DNA of 64,000 bases, taken from positions 16,933,825 through 16,997,824 of the forward strand of contig BTCW01000010.1 of assembly GCA_033239725.1 (NCBI GenBank), read 5' to 3'. Both the position numbers and the translations under genes were made by a program. How positions within the stretch are numbered: the first letter of the stretch is position 1; every line of letters begins with the position of its first letter. The notes beneath the pieces were generated by a model. That model worked only from the letters and a program-made list of their open reading frames with translations, searched no databases and was not told where the DNA came from. This stretch comes from Echinochloa phyllopogon. Lineage: Eukaryota; Streptophyta; Magnoliopsida; Poales; Poaceae. Shown piece after piece: positions 1 through 11,660 of the stretch.

Positions 1-2099
1 CAGGTCGTAAGCTTTTTTCGGTGGTGCAGGCTTCTCTTTGACCTTCCGTGGCTTCTTCTGTGGTGGAGGGGCCAAGCTAGCCAGTTTAGAGCGCTTCTTT
101 GGTTCAGGCTTCTGCCACGGTGGAGACTTCCGCCGCGGAGGAGACGGAGACGGAGACGGGTTTGCGTCATGAGCTCCCAAAGAATCGTGATCCGGTGGAC
201 CTCTTGGAGACGGGGGATCTGAAGGTGACTTGGTGCTACCAGGTATGGCGTTGTCTCGCTTGCTCCATAGAATGATCCCTTGAGAACACTCCCCGAGTTT
301 TGTTTCTCCGTCACCTCCGACGATGTCAAGTTCCAAGTCATTCCACTGGTCAACGACTTGCTCCACCTCAATGGGTACGTAACCATGTGGAATCTCCATG
401 CAATGCCATCTTTGACCTGGTTCCACTGGTTTGGTCATACCGTATGCGACCTAATAAAACAAGTAGAAAGGAATTTAGTAAATGAATAATATTTATGATG
501 ATATTTACGAAATATACAAACTAATGTCGCAGACGTACCACCACGGATATGTTCTTCTGCCTCACGACAAGCTCACACGCGGTCCGTTGAGTTATTTCAT
601 CCACGGGGTAACGAACCGGTTCAGACTGAGGTGCTAATGTGTCTTCATGACCTTGTACATGCTCTGTGGAAGCGTGGCTGCTTCGATGTTGTGGAGGGCT
701 AAGAAGGGCCGCATTAGGATCTTGGAGAGGTACATGCTCTGTGCTGGCGGTTCCTGTGGCTTGTATCTGCAGCAATGCTAACTTCATTCGCCACTCCGTC
801 TCTACCTCCATTTCCTATATCTTTGAGCCCTGGGCGGCTACCGTTTCCTCTAGGTCCCTCACCCTCTGCTCATATTCTGCCTTCTTCTTCGAACGGCTCC
901 TATAGGAGGCGGTGTCCTCTTTGAAACCTTTCTTCCAGGGTACTATGCCTACGCCGCGCGTACGTCCAGGATGCTCCTTGTTTCCTAAAGCATAGGTTAG
1001 CTCATCTCTGTCTCTATCAGGAACAAATTCTCCCCTCTCAGATTCCTTAAGGATATTGATGAGACGTTGATCTAGTTCACGCAAGTCCTCGCCAAAAACT
1101 AACAAGCCGTCGATCGGACTGAGGGTGCCTCCATGACCATAGTACCAATGCTTGGATCGTGTGGGCCAGTCATGTGTCGCTGGACGAATGCCTCTAGCAA
1201 ATAGAGATTCTTCCATCTTCCCCCATTTCTCAATGCTCCCTTTATAACCTCCTGAACCCATTCTATGGGTGTACTTCCTATTACCGGCATTGTCAGCATT
1301 TCTAGCGGTCATACTTGACCCTTCTTCGGAGTTTTTGTACTCCAAGAATGATTCCCAAGCATCATGAGTGATGGTTGGATGCTTCGCTGGATCCGGTGCT
1401 TCTCCGGTAATGAGATAATTGTTGTACAATTTTTTCTTGTAATCCTGGAACAGAATTGCCATCTTTTTCATTGTCCAATCCTTCAGTTGCTCTTCATGAC
1501 TGCTTGGCCATTCGAAAATTCCTTTTAAGTTCGCCCATAGCATCTCCTTCTCAGTATTGGGCAACACGTGAGGCTCAGTAGGGTCCGTGGATTTCCATTT
1601 TCTGATGCTAATGGGCACACGTTCCCGTAGAACAACCCCACACTGAGATATAAATTTTCTGGCCACTTGTTTGGGCTCAACTGGCTCCCCATCGTCATCC
1701 ACTCGAGTGATGTGAAACTTCACATCCTTCACCTTCTTAGTGGCAGATCGTTTGGATTTCCTAGTTCCGGTTGTCGACGCAGAGGCGGGCTACATAAATT
1801 ACATATTAACGATACAATATTAAATGAGATATATTGAGATACATTACATATTAAGTGAGATATATTGAGATATACAATACATATTAAATGAGATATATTC
1901 ACACCTGACTAGACGTGGGCTCATTATTACTGCGTTCATCCACATTACGTTGTTCCACATTTTCGCTCCCTTGAGCAATACCTAACACGTCTTCCATGTT
2001 TGGTTGCGGGTTATCTTCGGCATCGATACCAAATATTTGATTCAATAAGAACTGGTCATTATCCTCTGGCACGGGTTCGCTAGGGTTGTTGTCCGCCAT
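1..2099 (-). pseudogene. Second CACTA gene of element 1 (Transposase_24 / DUF8039 part), 3' end outside window
   Basis: Three exons can be followed: 1905-2099 (ATG directly after a TATAG acceptor; 65 codons starting MADNNPSEPV), 539-1789, and 1-450, which continues off the window. The donor of exon 1 is CAG|GTGTGA and the donor of exon 2 is GTACGT. Exon 2 holds the Transposase_24-type region (for example DWTMKKMAILFQDYKKKLY and HWYYGHGGTLSPIDG) followed by a coiled coil. Exon 3 holds the DUF8039-like start (VAYGMTKPVEPGQRWHC) and a Pro/Lys/Arg-rich tract. A TAG at 815-817 replaces the Gln codon found at this place in elements 2 and 3, so the frame is cut in the coiled coil. The C48 protease exons would lie outside the window. 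Confidence 0.85.
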
Positions 2100-2151
2100 C
2101 TATAGGAATAAAAATAATTTATAAGCAATAAATATAAATAAATATAGATAT

Positions 2152-2240
2152 GGGGTTTAGGGTTAGGGCTAGGAGGTTTAGGGCTTGGGTTTCGGGGTTT
2201 AGGGTTAGGGCTAGGGGGTTTAGGGTTAGGGCTAGGAAGG
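2152..2240 (+). repeat. Degenerate telomere-like (TTTAGGG)n tract
   Basis: About 90 bp is rich in TTTAGGG and TTAGGG units (GGTTTAGGGTTAGGGCTAGG and variants). TTTAGGG is the plant telomere repeat. The tract sits upstream of the first coding exon of the second gene of element 1, inside its leader intron. Elements 2 and 3 have only a degenerate GGGTTCGCTAAGG tract at the equivalent place. Confidence 0.7.
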
Positions 2241-2339
2241 TTTGGGAATGCGACGCGTTTGGGTTCGCGAAGGAGCTCGGGCGACGAGTTTGGTTTCGCG
2301 ATGGTGTTCGGGTGCGCGATAGTTTTGCACATACAAAAT

Positions 2340-2480
2340 ATGCACATATACAAAATTATATATTACATACAAAATTATATATATAAAATTACATACAAAA
2401 TTACATACAAAATTATATATACCAAATTACATACAAAATTATATATACCAAATTACATACAAAATTATATATACCAAATA
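2340..2480. repeat. AT-rich short tandem repeat
   Basis: Successive copies of ACATACAAAATTATATAT with an added ACCAAATT. The tract is in the leader intron of the second gene of element 1, the same relative place as the 81-bp tandem repeats of elements 2 and 3. Confidence 0.75.
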
Positions 2481-2574
2481 CGGCGGCGAGGGCGACCAGC
2501 GACGGGGAGCGGGACCGGCGGCGGAGGCGAGATGTCAGAAGTGAGGGGAGTGAGGAGGGGAGAGGGCGCGGGCG

Positions 2575-2582
2575 GTTATATG
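2575..2582 (-). promoter_or_regulatory. TATA box of the second gene, element 1
   Basis: Minus-strand CATATAAC lies directly downstream of the palindrome array at 2590-2945 and upstream of a GC-rich leader. The same order of array, TATA and leader is seen at the other CACTA gene starts in the window. Confidence 0.55.
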
Positions 2583-2589
2583 GGGCGGC

Positions 2590-2945
2590 GCCTTTAGCAC
2601 CGGGTGAGGGTAAGACCCGGTGCTAATGGCTCATTTGCACCGGGTCTTACTCTCACCCGGTGCTAAAGGCCACCACATTAGCACCGGGTGGATACAACAC
2701 CTGGTGCTAATGTGGTGCCCGGGGTGCTAAGTCCACCACATTAGCACCGGGTGGAAACAACACCCGGTGCTAATGAGACTTTAGCACCGGGTGGAAGCAC
2801 ACCCGGTGCTAAAGAGGTGCCCACGGCGGGAACTGAAATCCTGGGCACCTTTAGCACCGGGTGTTGGATCTACTCGGTGCTAAAGGGTTAGGATTTCAGT
2901 TGCCGCCATTTTTTCATCCAAATCGACAATTAGCACCGGGTCTTT
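2590..2945. repeat. Internal array of CACTA subterminal palindromes, element 1
   Basis: Repeated TTAGCACCGGGT and its complement ACCCGGTGCTAA, mostly as facing pairs separated by short loops. The array lies between the two genes, directly upstream of the second gene's TATA box. In CACTA elements such motifs near the ends bind the TnpA-type protein (established for maize En/Spm); a binding role here is inferred. Confidence 0.85.
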
Positions 2946-2979
2946 TTTCTATTTCTATTACTTTACTTTATTCGTAAAT

Positions 2980-3290
2980 AAATAAAACAAAGCTCTTTAA
3001 AATTATTAGAAAATTTTTGAAAAATAGTAGGAGTTACTAGAAAATATTAGAAATTAATATAAAATCCTAGAAAATCGTAGGAATTACCATTTGCTTTCAT
3101 TTTCTAGTAATTATTAAATGAAACTCTTTATTTCTAAATAATAATTTTGTAGAAAACAAAGCCCTTTAAAATTATTAGAAAATTCTAGAAAATAGTGGGA
3201 GTTACTAGAAAATATTAGAAAATAATAGAAAATTCCAGAAAATCGTAGGAATTAACATTTCTATAAATTATATATAAATATGAATTTCTG
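2980..3290. repeat. A/T-rich repeats downstream of TNP2, element 1
   Basis: Imperfect copies of a TAGAAAATATTAGAAA-type unit between the internal palindrome array and the 3' end of the TNP2 pseudogene. They are a diverged version of the 20-bp arrays in elements 2 and 3. Confidence 0.6.
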
Positions 3291-3308
3291 GAACATAGTG
3301 CAATTAAA

Positions 3309-6300
3309 TTACACGTCATCATCGTTTACTCGGACACTACTAAACTTCCTCTTTACGAATGTTCCTTGATTGTGATCACGCCGTAGATAGGGTGTCTCCT
3401 CCGCCGCTAACAGGATGCTTGGGTCAGCAGCCATCGAGAATGGAGGCAGCCCATCGAGCATATCATAATCTTCATCCGTCTTGTCCTCAACTCCTATGAT
3501 TTTTCTTTTTCCAGGAAGAACAATATGACGCTTTGACTCGTCTTGTGGTGGGTCCAATTGCTTACCCACCCCTTTCTTATCCGCCCCTTTCTTTGGTCTG
3601 CTAGCCATGTCCTTTACATAAAAAACTTGTGTGACATCTTTGGCTAGGACGAACGGTTCGTCTAGAAACCCAATCTTGTTTAGGTCCACTAACGTCATTC
3701 CATACTCATCAACTGTAACACCTCCTGCAGTCAGCTTCACCCATTGGCACTTAAACAGTGGGATCTTCAAAGGTCCGTACTCTAGTTCCCATATCTCCTC
3801 TATGACACCATAGTATGAGTTAGTATTGTCATTGGTGTCTGTCGCGTCGATTCGGACTCCACTGTTTTGGTTGGTGCTCCTCTTGTCCTGGGCTCTTGTG
3901 TAAAATGTATACCCATTGATGTCGTATCCTTGGAATTTTAAGATCGTGGTCGATGGACCCCTAGCTACAAAAGCTAGCTGCGCATCAATGCCCTCGACAC
4001 CCATCAGACGCTCTCGCAACCAAGCGGTGAAAGTAGTATTGTGCATCCACTGAATAAAGGCTGCAGACTTTGTTGGATTTTCGTCCCAGAGAATCTTCAT
4101 GTGCTCCTCGATGTACGGAGCAACTAAGGTTGATTGTTGCAAAACTGTGAGGTGCGCTTTACGAAATGTCTCCATGTCCTTGATTACCATCGATTTTTTC
4201 CCTAGTGTGCCCTTTCCACCAAGTCTCCCATCATGATGTGATTCGGGCACACCAATCGGCATAAGATCGTTGACAAAGTCAACACATAATTCAATGACCT
4301 CCTCTGTTTCGTATCCCTTAGCAATGCATCCTTCTGGACGAGAACGATTACGGACATACTTCTTTAGCACAGCGAAGAACCTCTCAAACGGGAACATGTT
4401 GTGTAGAAATACTGGGCCAATATACGAATCTCTTTGACGAGGTGAACCAATAGATGTGTCATAATATTGAAGAAGGATGGTGGAAATATCATCTCAAAGC
4501 TGACAAGACATTGCACCACGTCGTTCTGTAGCTGAACTAAATGGTCTGGATTGATCACCTTCTGAGAAATTGCATTGAGGAATGCAGATAGCTTCACAAT
4601 GGCTTTCCGCACATTAACGGGTAGCACACCCCTGAGTATGACGGGAAGCAGCTGTGTCATCAACACATAACAGTCGTGAGACTTGAGGTTTGTGAACTTG
4701 TTATCTCTCATATTTATTATTCCCTTAATATTGGAGGAGTAGCCCGACGGAACCTTGATACTGTTCAAGCATTCAAATATGCTTGCCTTCTCTTCTTTGC
4801 TGAGAATGAAGCTGTCAGGACGCAAGTACTGGCGTCCGTTGTCTCTCTTTTCTGGATGTAGATCATTCCATTGTTTCAATCGTTTCAGCTCTTGTCGTGC
4901 TTCTAGTGTATCTTTTGGCTTCTCATAAGTACCCAGGAAGCTTATCAAGTTCACGCAAACATTCTTCGTCAGATGCATCACATCAATCGCGTTACGGACC
5001 TCTAAATATTGCCAACAAGGTAGCTCCCAAAAGATAGACTTTTTCTTCCACACCGCGGCACGACCATCCTCGCCAGTCGGAACAGGCTGGCTTCCGTCTC
5101 CCTTTCCAAACACCACTTGTAGGTCCTTTAACATATCAAATACATCTTGGCTTTGTACGGTGGTCCGCATTCTCGCCAAAATGCGGACATTTCTTTCGTA
5201 GCTCATGCTTCGTAGGAAGAAATCGACGATGACCAATGTAAACAACCTTCCTACAATGTTTCAAATACATGTTTTCGGTTTCCTCTAAATAGTGAGTGCA
5301 TGCTTTATATCCTTTGTTTGATTGTCCTGATAGGTTACTTAGTGCAGGCCAGTCATTGATGTTTATGAAAAGCAGTGCTCGAATGTCAAACTGCTCCTGC
5401 TTGTCCTCATCCCACATGCTAACACCTTATTCCTTCCATAGCTGCAAAAGTTCATCAACCAATCGTCTTAGGTAGACATCGATGTCGTTGCCAGGTTGCT
5501 TTGGCCCTTGAATAAGCACTGGCATCGTAATGAACTTTCACTTCATGCAGAGCCAAGGGGGTAGGTTGTAGATACATAAAGTCACAGGCCAAGTGCTATG
5601 ACTACTGCTCATTTCACCAAAAGGGTTCATGCCATCAGTACTTAAACCAAGCCTCACATTCCTCGCATCAGCATCAAACTCTGGGAATGCTCTGTCGATG
5701 TTCCCCCACTGGGATCCATCAGCGGGGTGTCTCAACATGCCATCCTGCTTACGTTCTTCTTTGTGCCATCGCATTAGTTTGGCATGCTCTTTGTTCCTGA
5801 ACAAACGCTTCAGACGGGGTATCAGAGGAAAATACAACATCACCTTCGCAGCAAATTTTTTCTTACAACGCTCCCCCACAACCTCACCAGGGTTATCCCG
5901 CCTTATCTTGTATCGTGCGCAACTGCAAACTAGACAACAATCCAAGTGTTCGTATTGTCCGCGATAGAGGATACAGTCATTTGGACACGCATGTATCTTC
6001 TGCACCTCTAAACCGAGAGGGCAAACAACCCGTTTTGCTTCATACGTTGCCGATGGCAATTCGTTACCCTTGGGCAGAATCTTCTTTACGAGTTTCAGTA
6101 GCTCATCGAAACCCTTATCAGTAACGCCATTTGCTGCCTTCCACTGCAGAAATTCAAGTGTAGTACCCAACTTCGTAAGCCCCTCTTTGTAATCTGGGTA
6201 CAAGTCAGTTTTGTGGTCCCGCAACATGCGTTGTATCTTTTTCAGTTCCTTATCATTGCCCAAGTCTTTCTCAACATCACGCAACATTTGCCCAAGTCCA

Positions 6301-6671
6301 TCATTAGGGTCATCTTCCTGAGCAGCATCTTCATGATCGGCATCACCCACTGCAGCATCTGTAAAGGCCCCGTAGTATTCAGCCAATACCGAAATGTCGT
6401 TATCCACCTCATCTTCTTCATCTTCATCCATTAGAATTCTTCTTTCACCATGCTTCGTCCAAACAGAATAATTGCTCATGAAACCATGCCTCATCAAATG
6501 CACCTGAAGAGCTCCTCTTTGTTTGTACGATTGAATATTTCGACAATTAGTGCATGGCCAGAACATGAAACCTGACGGCGTCCTGTTGGCCTCGGCGACA
6601 TCGAGAAACCCCTTCAGGCCATCACGAAATGCCGTATCGTGATATTCCCCGTACATCCATTGCCTATTCAT
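3309..6671 (-). pseudogene. TNP2-type (TnpD-like) CACTA transposase, broken
   Basis: The reading runs from ATG at 6671 (MNRQWMYG, directly after a CTGCAG-like acceptor) to a stop at 3309. In order it matches the Transpos_assoc N-terminus (RNIQSYKQRGALQVHLMRHG), the Transposase_21 core (LGLSTDGMNPFGEMSSSHST; AIDVMHLTKN), DUF4218 (HMLVHLVKEIR-type and MFPFERFFAVLKKYVRNRSR) and DUF4216 (YYGVIEEIWELEYGPLKIPL). Compared with element 2 it has four breaks: TGA at 5538-5540, TAA at 5427-5429, a 17-bp deletion near 5150, and a 1-bp deletion near 4415. Its C-terminal 100 residues, unlike those of element 2, stay in frame. It is a relic, with no full-length product expected. Confidence 0.93.
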
Positions 6672-7198
6672 CTGCATTAGTAACCAATAACAATTATTTA
6701 TATAATTTAATATATAATATAATACAAAGGTAATATATAAGACAATACAAATTTAATATATAACTAAATATAAATTTAACATATAATAGATTACAAAGTT
6801 AATACATAAGACAATACAAACTAAACACATTTCTAAAACTATAATTAATTTATTCATTTTCTAAAATCAAATATACTTCCATTAAAAAAATAATTAACTA
6901 TTCCAACTTTAAATAAATAACTAATAAATACAATACATAAGCTCTCACTCTCCACTATGAACACAAGCTCTCTCTCTACCATGAACACAAGCTCTCTCTC
7001 CACCATGAACACAAGCTCTCTCTCCATTTTGATTCACAAATTTCTCTATTTCTAAAGCATATAAACAATACAAGCTAATAAAGAACATAAGAGAATGAAA
7101 GAATGTACCTTATAGTTCCCCTTGGATGAGTGAAATCTTCACAAATTTTGAACACAGCTCCAAGTGTTGATGCTGGCTCGGGCGAGGGGAGGGAAGGA
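6672..7198 (-). other. Leader and leader intron of TNP2, element 1
   Basis: Non-coding. A donor-like CTATAAG|GTACATTC near 7108 and an acceptor directly before ATG 6671 suggest one intron in the 5' leader, as in element 2. The stretch 6945-7027 holds three copies of a roughly 27-bp unit containing CCATGAACACAAGCTCTCTC. No gene is seen. Confidence 0.6.
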
Positions 7199-7206
7199 AT
7201 TATATA
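7199..7206 (-). promoter_or_regulatory. TATA box of TNP2, element 1
   Basis: Minus-strand TATATAAT lies immediately downstream of the subterminal palindrome array and upstream of the leader. Confidence 0.6.
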
Positions 7207-7212
7207 CGAGCA

Positions 7213-7470
7213 CATTAGCACCGGGTCTGCGACGACCCGGTGCTACTGCTCTCACATTGGCACTGGTTGCAGCCAGCAACCGGTGCTAAAGGGCCTTGGG
7301 CACATTAGCACCGGTTGCTGGCTACAACCGGTGCGAATGTGAGCACATTAGCACCGGGTCGTCGCAAGACCCGGTGCTAATGTGCTCACCCTGCCATCCC
7401 TGCCCCCCCCCCCCCCCCGCTCATAGCCGTTGGATCCGGTGCTGATGCACCCTTAGCACCGGGTCCAAAA
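7213..7470. repeat. Subterminal palindrome array, right end of element 1
   Basis: Facing pairs of TTAGCACCGGGT and ACCCGGTGCTAA, plus the variant TTAGCACCGGTT. A run of about 16 C residues lies at 7405-7420. Confidence 0.88.
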
Positions 7471-7605
7471 TGTGCCGCGGCCTATGAGGGGGCGGATGTG
7501 AGGTTCTCTGGTAGTGTAAATAAACGTCTTATTATATAATCTATCTACTTAGCTATCTGTATGATGTGTAATTTTACCTAAACCGTAAACTATTATACAT
7601 ATATG

Positions 7606-7757
7606 GTCTCGGTACTGTTCATGCTTGGGCGCTGCAGTGCCATGTCATCATGCCAGTGACCCTAAGCTTTGGTGCCACAGTAGTCTTGAGCCACGTGGGC
7701 GTCCGCTGGTGCTGCTGGTGCGCAGACTCGGCCTGGGCAGCCACGGAGCAATGCTAC
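7606..7757. repeat. Dispersed repeat, copy A (partner at 14030-14165)
   Basis: Shares with 14030-14165 the order CTGTTC, CACTGCAGTGCCA-type, TCATC, CTGAGCTT/CTAAGCTT, GGTGCCA, GAGCCAC and CAGACTCGG/CAAACTCGG. Both are plus strand and diverged. I do not recognise the family. Confidence 0.5.
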
Positions 7758-7787
7758 AGTAGCAGCACGCGTATGTTGATAGAGTAA

Positions 7788-8048
7788 GGTCATGTTTGAT
7801 TGAAGGGACTAAATTTTAGTTTAGTCTTATTTAGTTTCTAAAGATCTAAACAGATGGACTAAAAGTGAGATTAAATGGTTTATTTCATTAGTTCTTTGGG
7901 GTAGCTAAATGGAACTAAAGTCATTCTCTATCTCTAGTCTTTAGTATTTTTAGAGTGCTTTTAGTCCCTCCATCTAAATATGCTAGAGACTAAATTTTAG
8001 TCATGGACTAAACTTTAGTCATGGGACTAGAGGGATCCAAACAGAGCC
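7788..8048. mobile_element. Tourist-like MITE
   Basis: 261 bp with imperfect inverted ends (GGTCATGTTTGATTGAAGGG against GGCTCTGTTTGGATCCCTC) and TAA on both sides (7785-7787, 8049-8051). It is filled with GACTAAA-type words and has no coding capacity. The TAA duplication fits PIF/Harbinger-derived Tourist MITEs. Confidence 0.8.
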
Positions 8049-8324
8049 TAAGACTATCACTATATTCTGTGGTTGAGAATTGTTAAAATACATATAGAAT
8101 ATTTGCATGATCGAGTTCGTTTACAACAGAATATGAGTTGTATATAAGATACATACAAACGTACATACCATGTTAAAATCTATAATCTGGCTTCCTTATA
8201 AATATTATAGGGAGGAAGCTCGTGTTGTAACTATAACAATATAGGGACAGGTTTGTAGGAGAAGATGGCATGTTGCCGGGAGCCCAAAGCGGCCAGTGTT
8301 GCGGTTTGGGTAAAAGAACACGTA

Positions 8325-8595
8325 GGCCGTGTTTAGTTCCCTCCAATTTCAAAACTTTCCATTCCATCGACATCACATCGAAACATTAAATATAACAAAT
8401 GACACATGCATGGAACACTAAACGTGGGTAAATAAAAAACTAATTGCATAGTTTTGATGTCCACGACGAGACGAATCTTTTGAGCCTAGGTTATGATAGG
8501 TCAATGTTTACCACAAACAAACGAAAAGTGCTACAGTGCGCTACAGTGTCCTATGTGACTTTTTCATCCTCTTTTCACCTCATCTAAACACAGCC
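8325..8595. mobile_element. MITE with GGCCGTGTTTAG ends
   Basis: 271 bp bounded by GGCCGTGTTTAG and CTAAACACAGCC, with GTA on both sides (8322-8324, 8596-8598). It contains GCTACAGTGCGCTACAGTG near its right end. Non-coding; superfamily not assigned. Confidence 0.75.
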
Positions 8596-9130
8596 GTAGT
8601 CACTCTCGGGGATTTCAGCGTCGGCTAAACCTCATCAACAAAAATAATGTCTCTGGTATTATCTGTAATTTTACTAGTTTGTTTTTTGGTAGATCAAATC
8701 GTGGTTTCGGCTGGTGGAGTAGAGATTAATGTGTGGCTTGCCGGCTGGAGGGATAACTTTCTAACAAGAATTTGTCTTCACCTGCGGATCCAATTCTGTC
8801 AACACGTTAATATATAGGTGCAGTCGAACGTCCGTGTAAGAAAACATGTCTTTATTTGCATTCTAATTATACACGATTACACAAATTGATCACAGGTAAA
8901 GTTTCTTATGGTGGAATCTGCCCATCAAAATGTCGCATGTTTATGAATTTATTTAGAATTTAATCAATGCTATTTATTTCAGTGGTAGACAACGTCCTTA
9001 CGGACAGCAAGGCACCTGTGATAACTTCAAGAATCTTAAAATCAAATGTGCCGACTCAGTGTTTCGCAATGATCGGACGATTAACCACTGTAACATCTCA
9101 AAAATGATGGAATCTTTCCTACGATAGCCC
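8596..9130. other. Intergenic, nothing recognised
   Basis: Mixed-composition sequence with no long open frame, no RNA gene and no transposon ends that I can support. Confidence 0.6.
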
Positions 9131-10290
9131 ATGAGCGGCCATCTTTTTATTGCGTCGGCGGCTACCGCGCCTCACGTCCACAGTCCACTACTGCCCTTCC
9201 TATCCCGATTGTTGTCGCTACCATCGCCCACTGGTTGTCCAGCCCGTGGCTGGCCGAGCACCGCCACGCCTCCGCCACCGACCCAACCACCACCACCGCT
9301 GGTCCTCCGCAACCCCACACCTTTCTTCTTTAAGGCCGGTGGCCATGGAAATGTCTGCCCTTACAAATCTCGAAGCCCTAACCGCCGCCGCAGCCGGTGG
9401 CCTCAACCACCACCCACGGTCACTACTCTTGCTCGCCGCCCCTCCGCCGTCATCTTCCCGCCGGCGCGTGGCGGTGTTCAAGCTAACGCCCAGGGAGGAA
9501 GACGAAGGAGATCATACAACCCATATTGACTACACGAATCTCCAACATCGAAAACCACGTAGCTTATTGGGCTTTCATTCCTCACCTCGGGGGTCCCTAT
9601 GTTGCGCACGGAAGCTAGATAAGAGTGCTAGCTTCCGGCCACCAAAGCTCATCAGCAACCCCTCTCCTACCTCCGCCCCCGCCCCCTCGTCCTCCGCCCC
9701 AGCCGACGGCTTGCGCGCCGCCACTCCTCCCGCCCACCATCCGCCACCCCTCGCCGCTGATGACCGCCCATCCAGCCCTGCCCGGCTGGCGGCACTCCCG
9801 CGCCTCCTCTCCTCTGCCGCCGGCCGAGACATTGCCGCTATCGAGCTTCCGCCGTCCCCACCGCCTTTCTTCTCTAAAGCCGGCGGTCGTTGCTCCTCCT
9901 CTCCCGCGCTGCCGGTCCCCGCCCACCGCGCTGCCTAGCCTCCGCCGCTGGACCTTCCCTTCACCCCCCTCTTCTTCTTTTCTATGGCCAGCGGCCATTG
10001 GAACCGGCAACCCCAAAACCCTTACCCTGCCGCTGCCGCCGGCTCGCCCCCGCCCCCGTCCGGCTCCCGCCCCTCCGCCCCCTCGCCGGTGCATGGCGGC
10101 GTCGCCCCCAACGAAGAAGATGATGGAGATCATGTGGCCCACGTAGGCCGCACGAAGCTCAAACACGGAAAGCTAGGTGGACAAAAAAACTTTCGAAAGC
10201 CATATAGGATTCCCGCCTCACATCCCTTCCCTCGCTTGGCCCAACTTAGCCCGATTTCCATCCATTCACTCGCACCATAACTCTTCCCTT
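9131..10290. repeat. GC-rich, Pro/Ala-coding block with a diverged tandem duplication
   Basis: Several frames are open on both strands, but all encode low-complexity Pro/Ala/Arg/Ser and none resembles a family I know. Two parts are related: 9496-9575 and 10111-10180 share GAAGA, GGAGATCAT, CACGAA and CTAGCTT/AGCTAGG-type words in the same order, about 617 bp apart. The phrase around TTCTTTAAGGCCGGTGGCCA also recurs near 9870 and 9985. This looks like a decayed duplicated gene leader rather than a working gene. Confidence 0.45.
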
Positions 10291-10607
10291 TTGCTTTGAT
10301 TGACCCAACTCCCGGCCCCTATTCTCTCTTCCACCTCGGCTGTGCACACTGCTTGCCTTTCCCGTCCGTCACGCACTCACGCCACGCGCCGCCACCACCG
10401 CGACATGGCTGGATGTCCTCTCACCCAGCCAGGCTGGGTGTTCGCACCGGTGAAACTCTACTCTACCCTTTAAAAGAGAATATTCTGTAATGGTCATCGA
10501 GATTCTTTACTCTATACTACTTTCTTCCTCACTCGTTCAAACTCTATGCCACTCTCTATACCAACCACCACCATGCGGGGCCCACCAATATATTCTTTTT
10601 TAACCCT

Positions 10608-10690
10608 CCCTCTCTCTCTTCTCTTCTCTTCTCCTCTCCTCTCCTCTCCTCTCCTCTCCCCTCGGCTGCTCCGTCTCTCTCTGTCTCTCC
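10608..10690 (+). repeat. CT-rich microsatellite (TCTCC)n
   Basis: CTCTCTTCTCTTCTCTTCTC followed by repeated CTCCT units. A GC-rich block starts directly after it. Confidence 0.85.
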
Positions 10691-11660
10691 CCTTGCGCCG
10701 CAGCCGTGGCGTTGATGCCCGAGCCGCCGAGCTCCAGCGCCGCCGCCGCGGCGTGGACGCCCGGGCCGCCGAGCTCCGCCGCCGCGCCTCCCCTACGCCG
10801 CCCCCACGGCTTGGACGCCCGGGCCACCGAGCTCCACCGCCACATGGGCCGGACCTGCGTTGGGCGCTCGACGAGAAGACGGGAGTGGCGCTGCCAAGCT
10901 CGAGCTCGCCCGCGGCCAGCCGGATCGAGTGACGATGGCGGCGGCGCTATCCGTGGCGCCGTGTTGGGAGAGGCCAGATCTGGGCGGCGGCAGCCTCCAC
11001 CATCGGGCCACGGCCATGGCGGTGGGCCTCCTTGTCTCCTCCGCGATGGTGATGGTGATGAGGGAGGAGAAGAGAGAGGGAGAGGGGAAGGGGGAGGGGG
11101 GAGAAGAAGACCAGGAGGAGGTGCGGGCCAAGCAGCTCCACGCGCGCGCCCTCCGCGCAGGCGTGCCGCCATCCCACCCGCTCCTCGCCAAGCACCTCCT
11201 CTTTCACCTCGCCGCGCTCCTCGCCTTGCCACCCATCTGCGTGTCGAGCTCGAGCAGGGCTACACCAACGCGGTGGTCACCCGTGCGGATCTCGGCGGCG
11301 AAGGGCCGCGGGGTCTCCCTCGTCTCCTCCACGTTCTCCCTCGCCTCGTCGCGGTCCTCCAGTGGCGGCGGCTCAGCCTCTAGCTGCGGGCGGCGGGCGC
11401 GTGCCTCCACCACAGCGGCGCGCGGGCGGAGCAGAGGCGGCGAGCGAGCGGAGTGGAGGCGGCGCGCGAGCGAGCGGGCGCCTCCAGCTGTGAGCGAGCA
11501 GGTGGCGCACATGCTCCTCTCCCTGTCCCAGTGCCGCGGCGGGCGATCGGGCGGTTGGGCGGGCGGATCGAGGAAGCGTTTACCGATCTTCTCTCTCCCC
11601 CTCTGTATTTACCCAGCGAGTGGGCGGTTTAGCGCGTAGCGTTTTCTTTGCCGCCTACCG
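10691..11660. other. CpG-rich block, no gene supported
   Basis: About 1 kb of very GC-rich sequence with overlapping open frames on both strands, including 10706-11383 plus and 10600-11232 minus. They encode Pro/Ala/Arg/Gly-rich low-complexity sequence. Multiple open frames are expected from composition alone. It could be the leader of an unannotated or captured gene, but I see no domain and no splice pattern that would support one. Confidence 0.4.

Larger units (their letters stand above)
1..7516 (-). mobile_element. CACTA (En/Spm) element 1, truncated by the window edge and decayed
   Basis: The right end at 7501-7516 is the reverse complement of CACTACCAGAGAACC, the CACTA-type terminal inverted repeat, and is followed by TAA. 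Inside lie a TNP2-type transposase pseudogene and a second transposon gene, both on the minus strand, in the same order as in the complete element at 43912-56101. The other end lies left of the window; by comparison with element 2, roughly 2.2 kb is missing. Subterminal palindromes built on TTTAGCACCGGGT occur at 7213-7470 and again internally at 2590-2945. Both genes carry stops, so this copy is not autonomous. Confidence 0.93.

Noticed and set aside
10600..11639. Long open frames up to 259 aa in the GC-rich block
   Set aside because: Several overlapping frames on both strands with Pro/Ala/Arg composition and no recognisable domain; expected from base composition.
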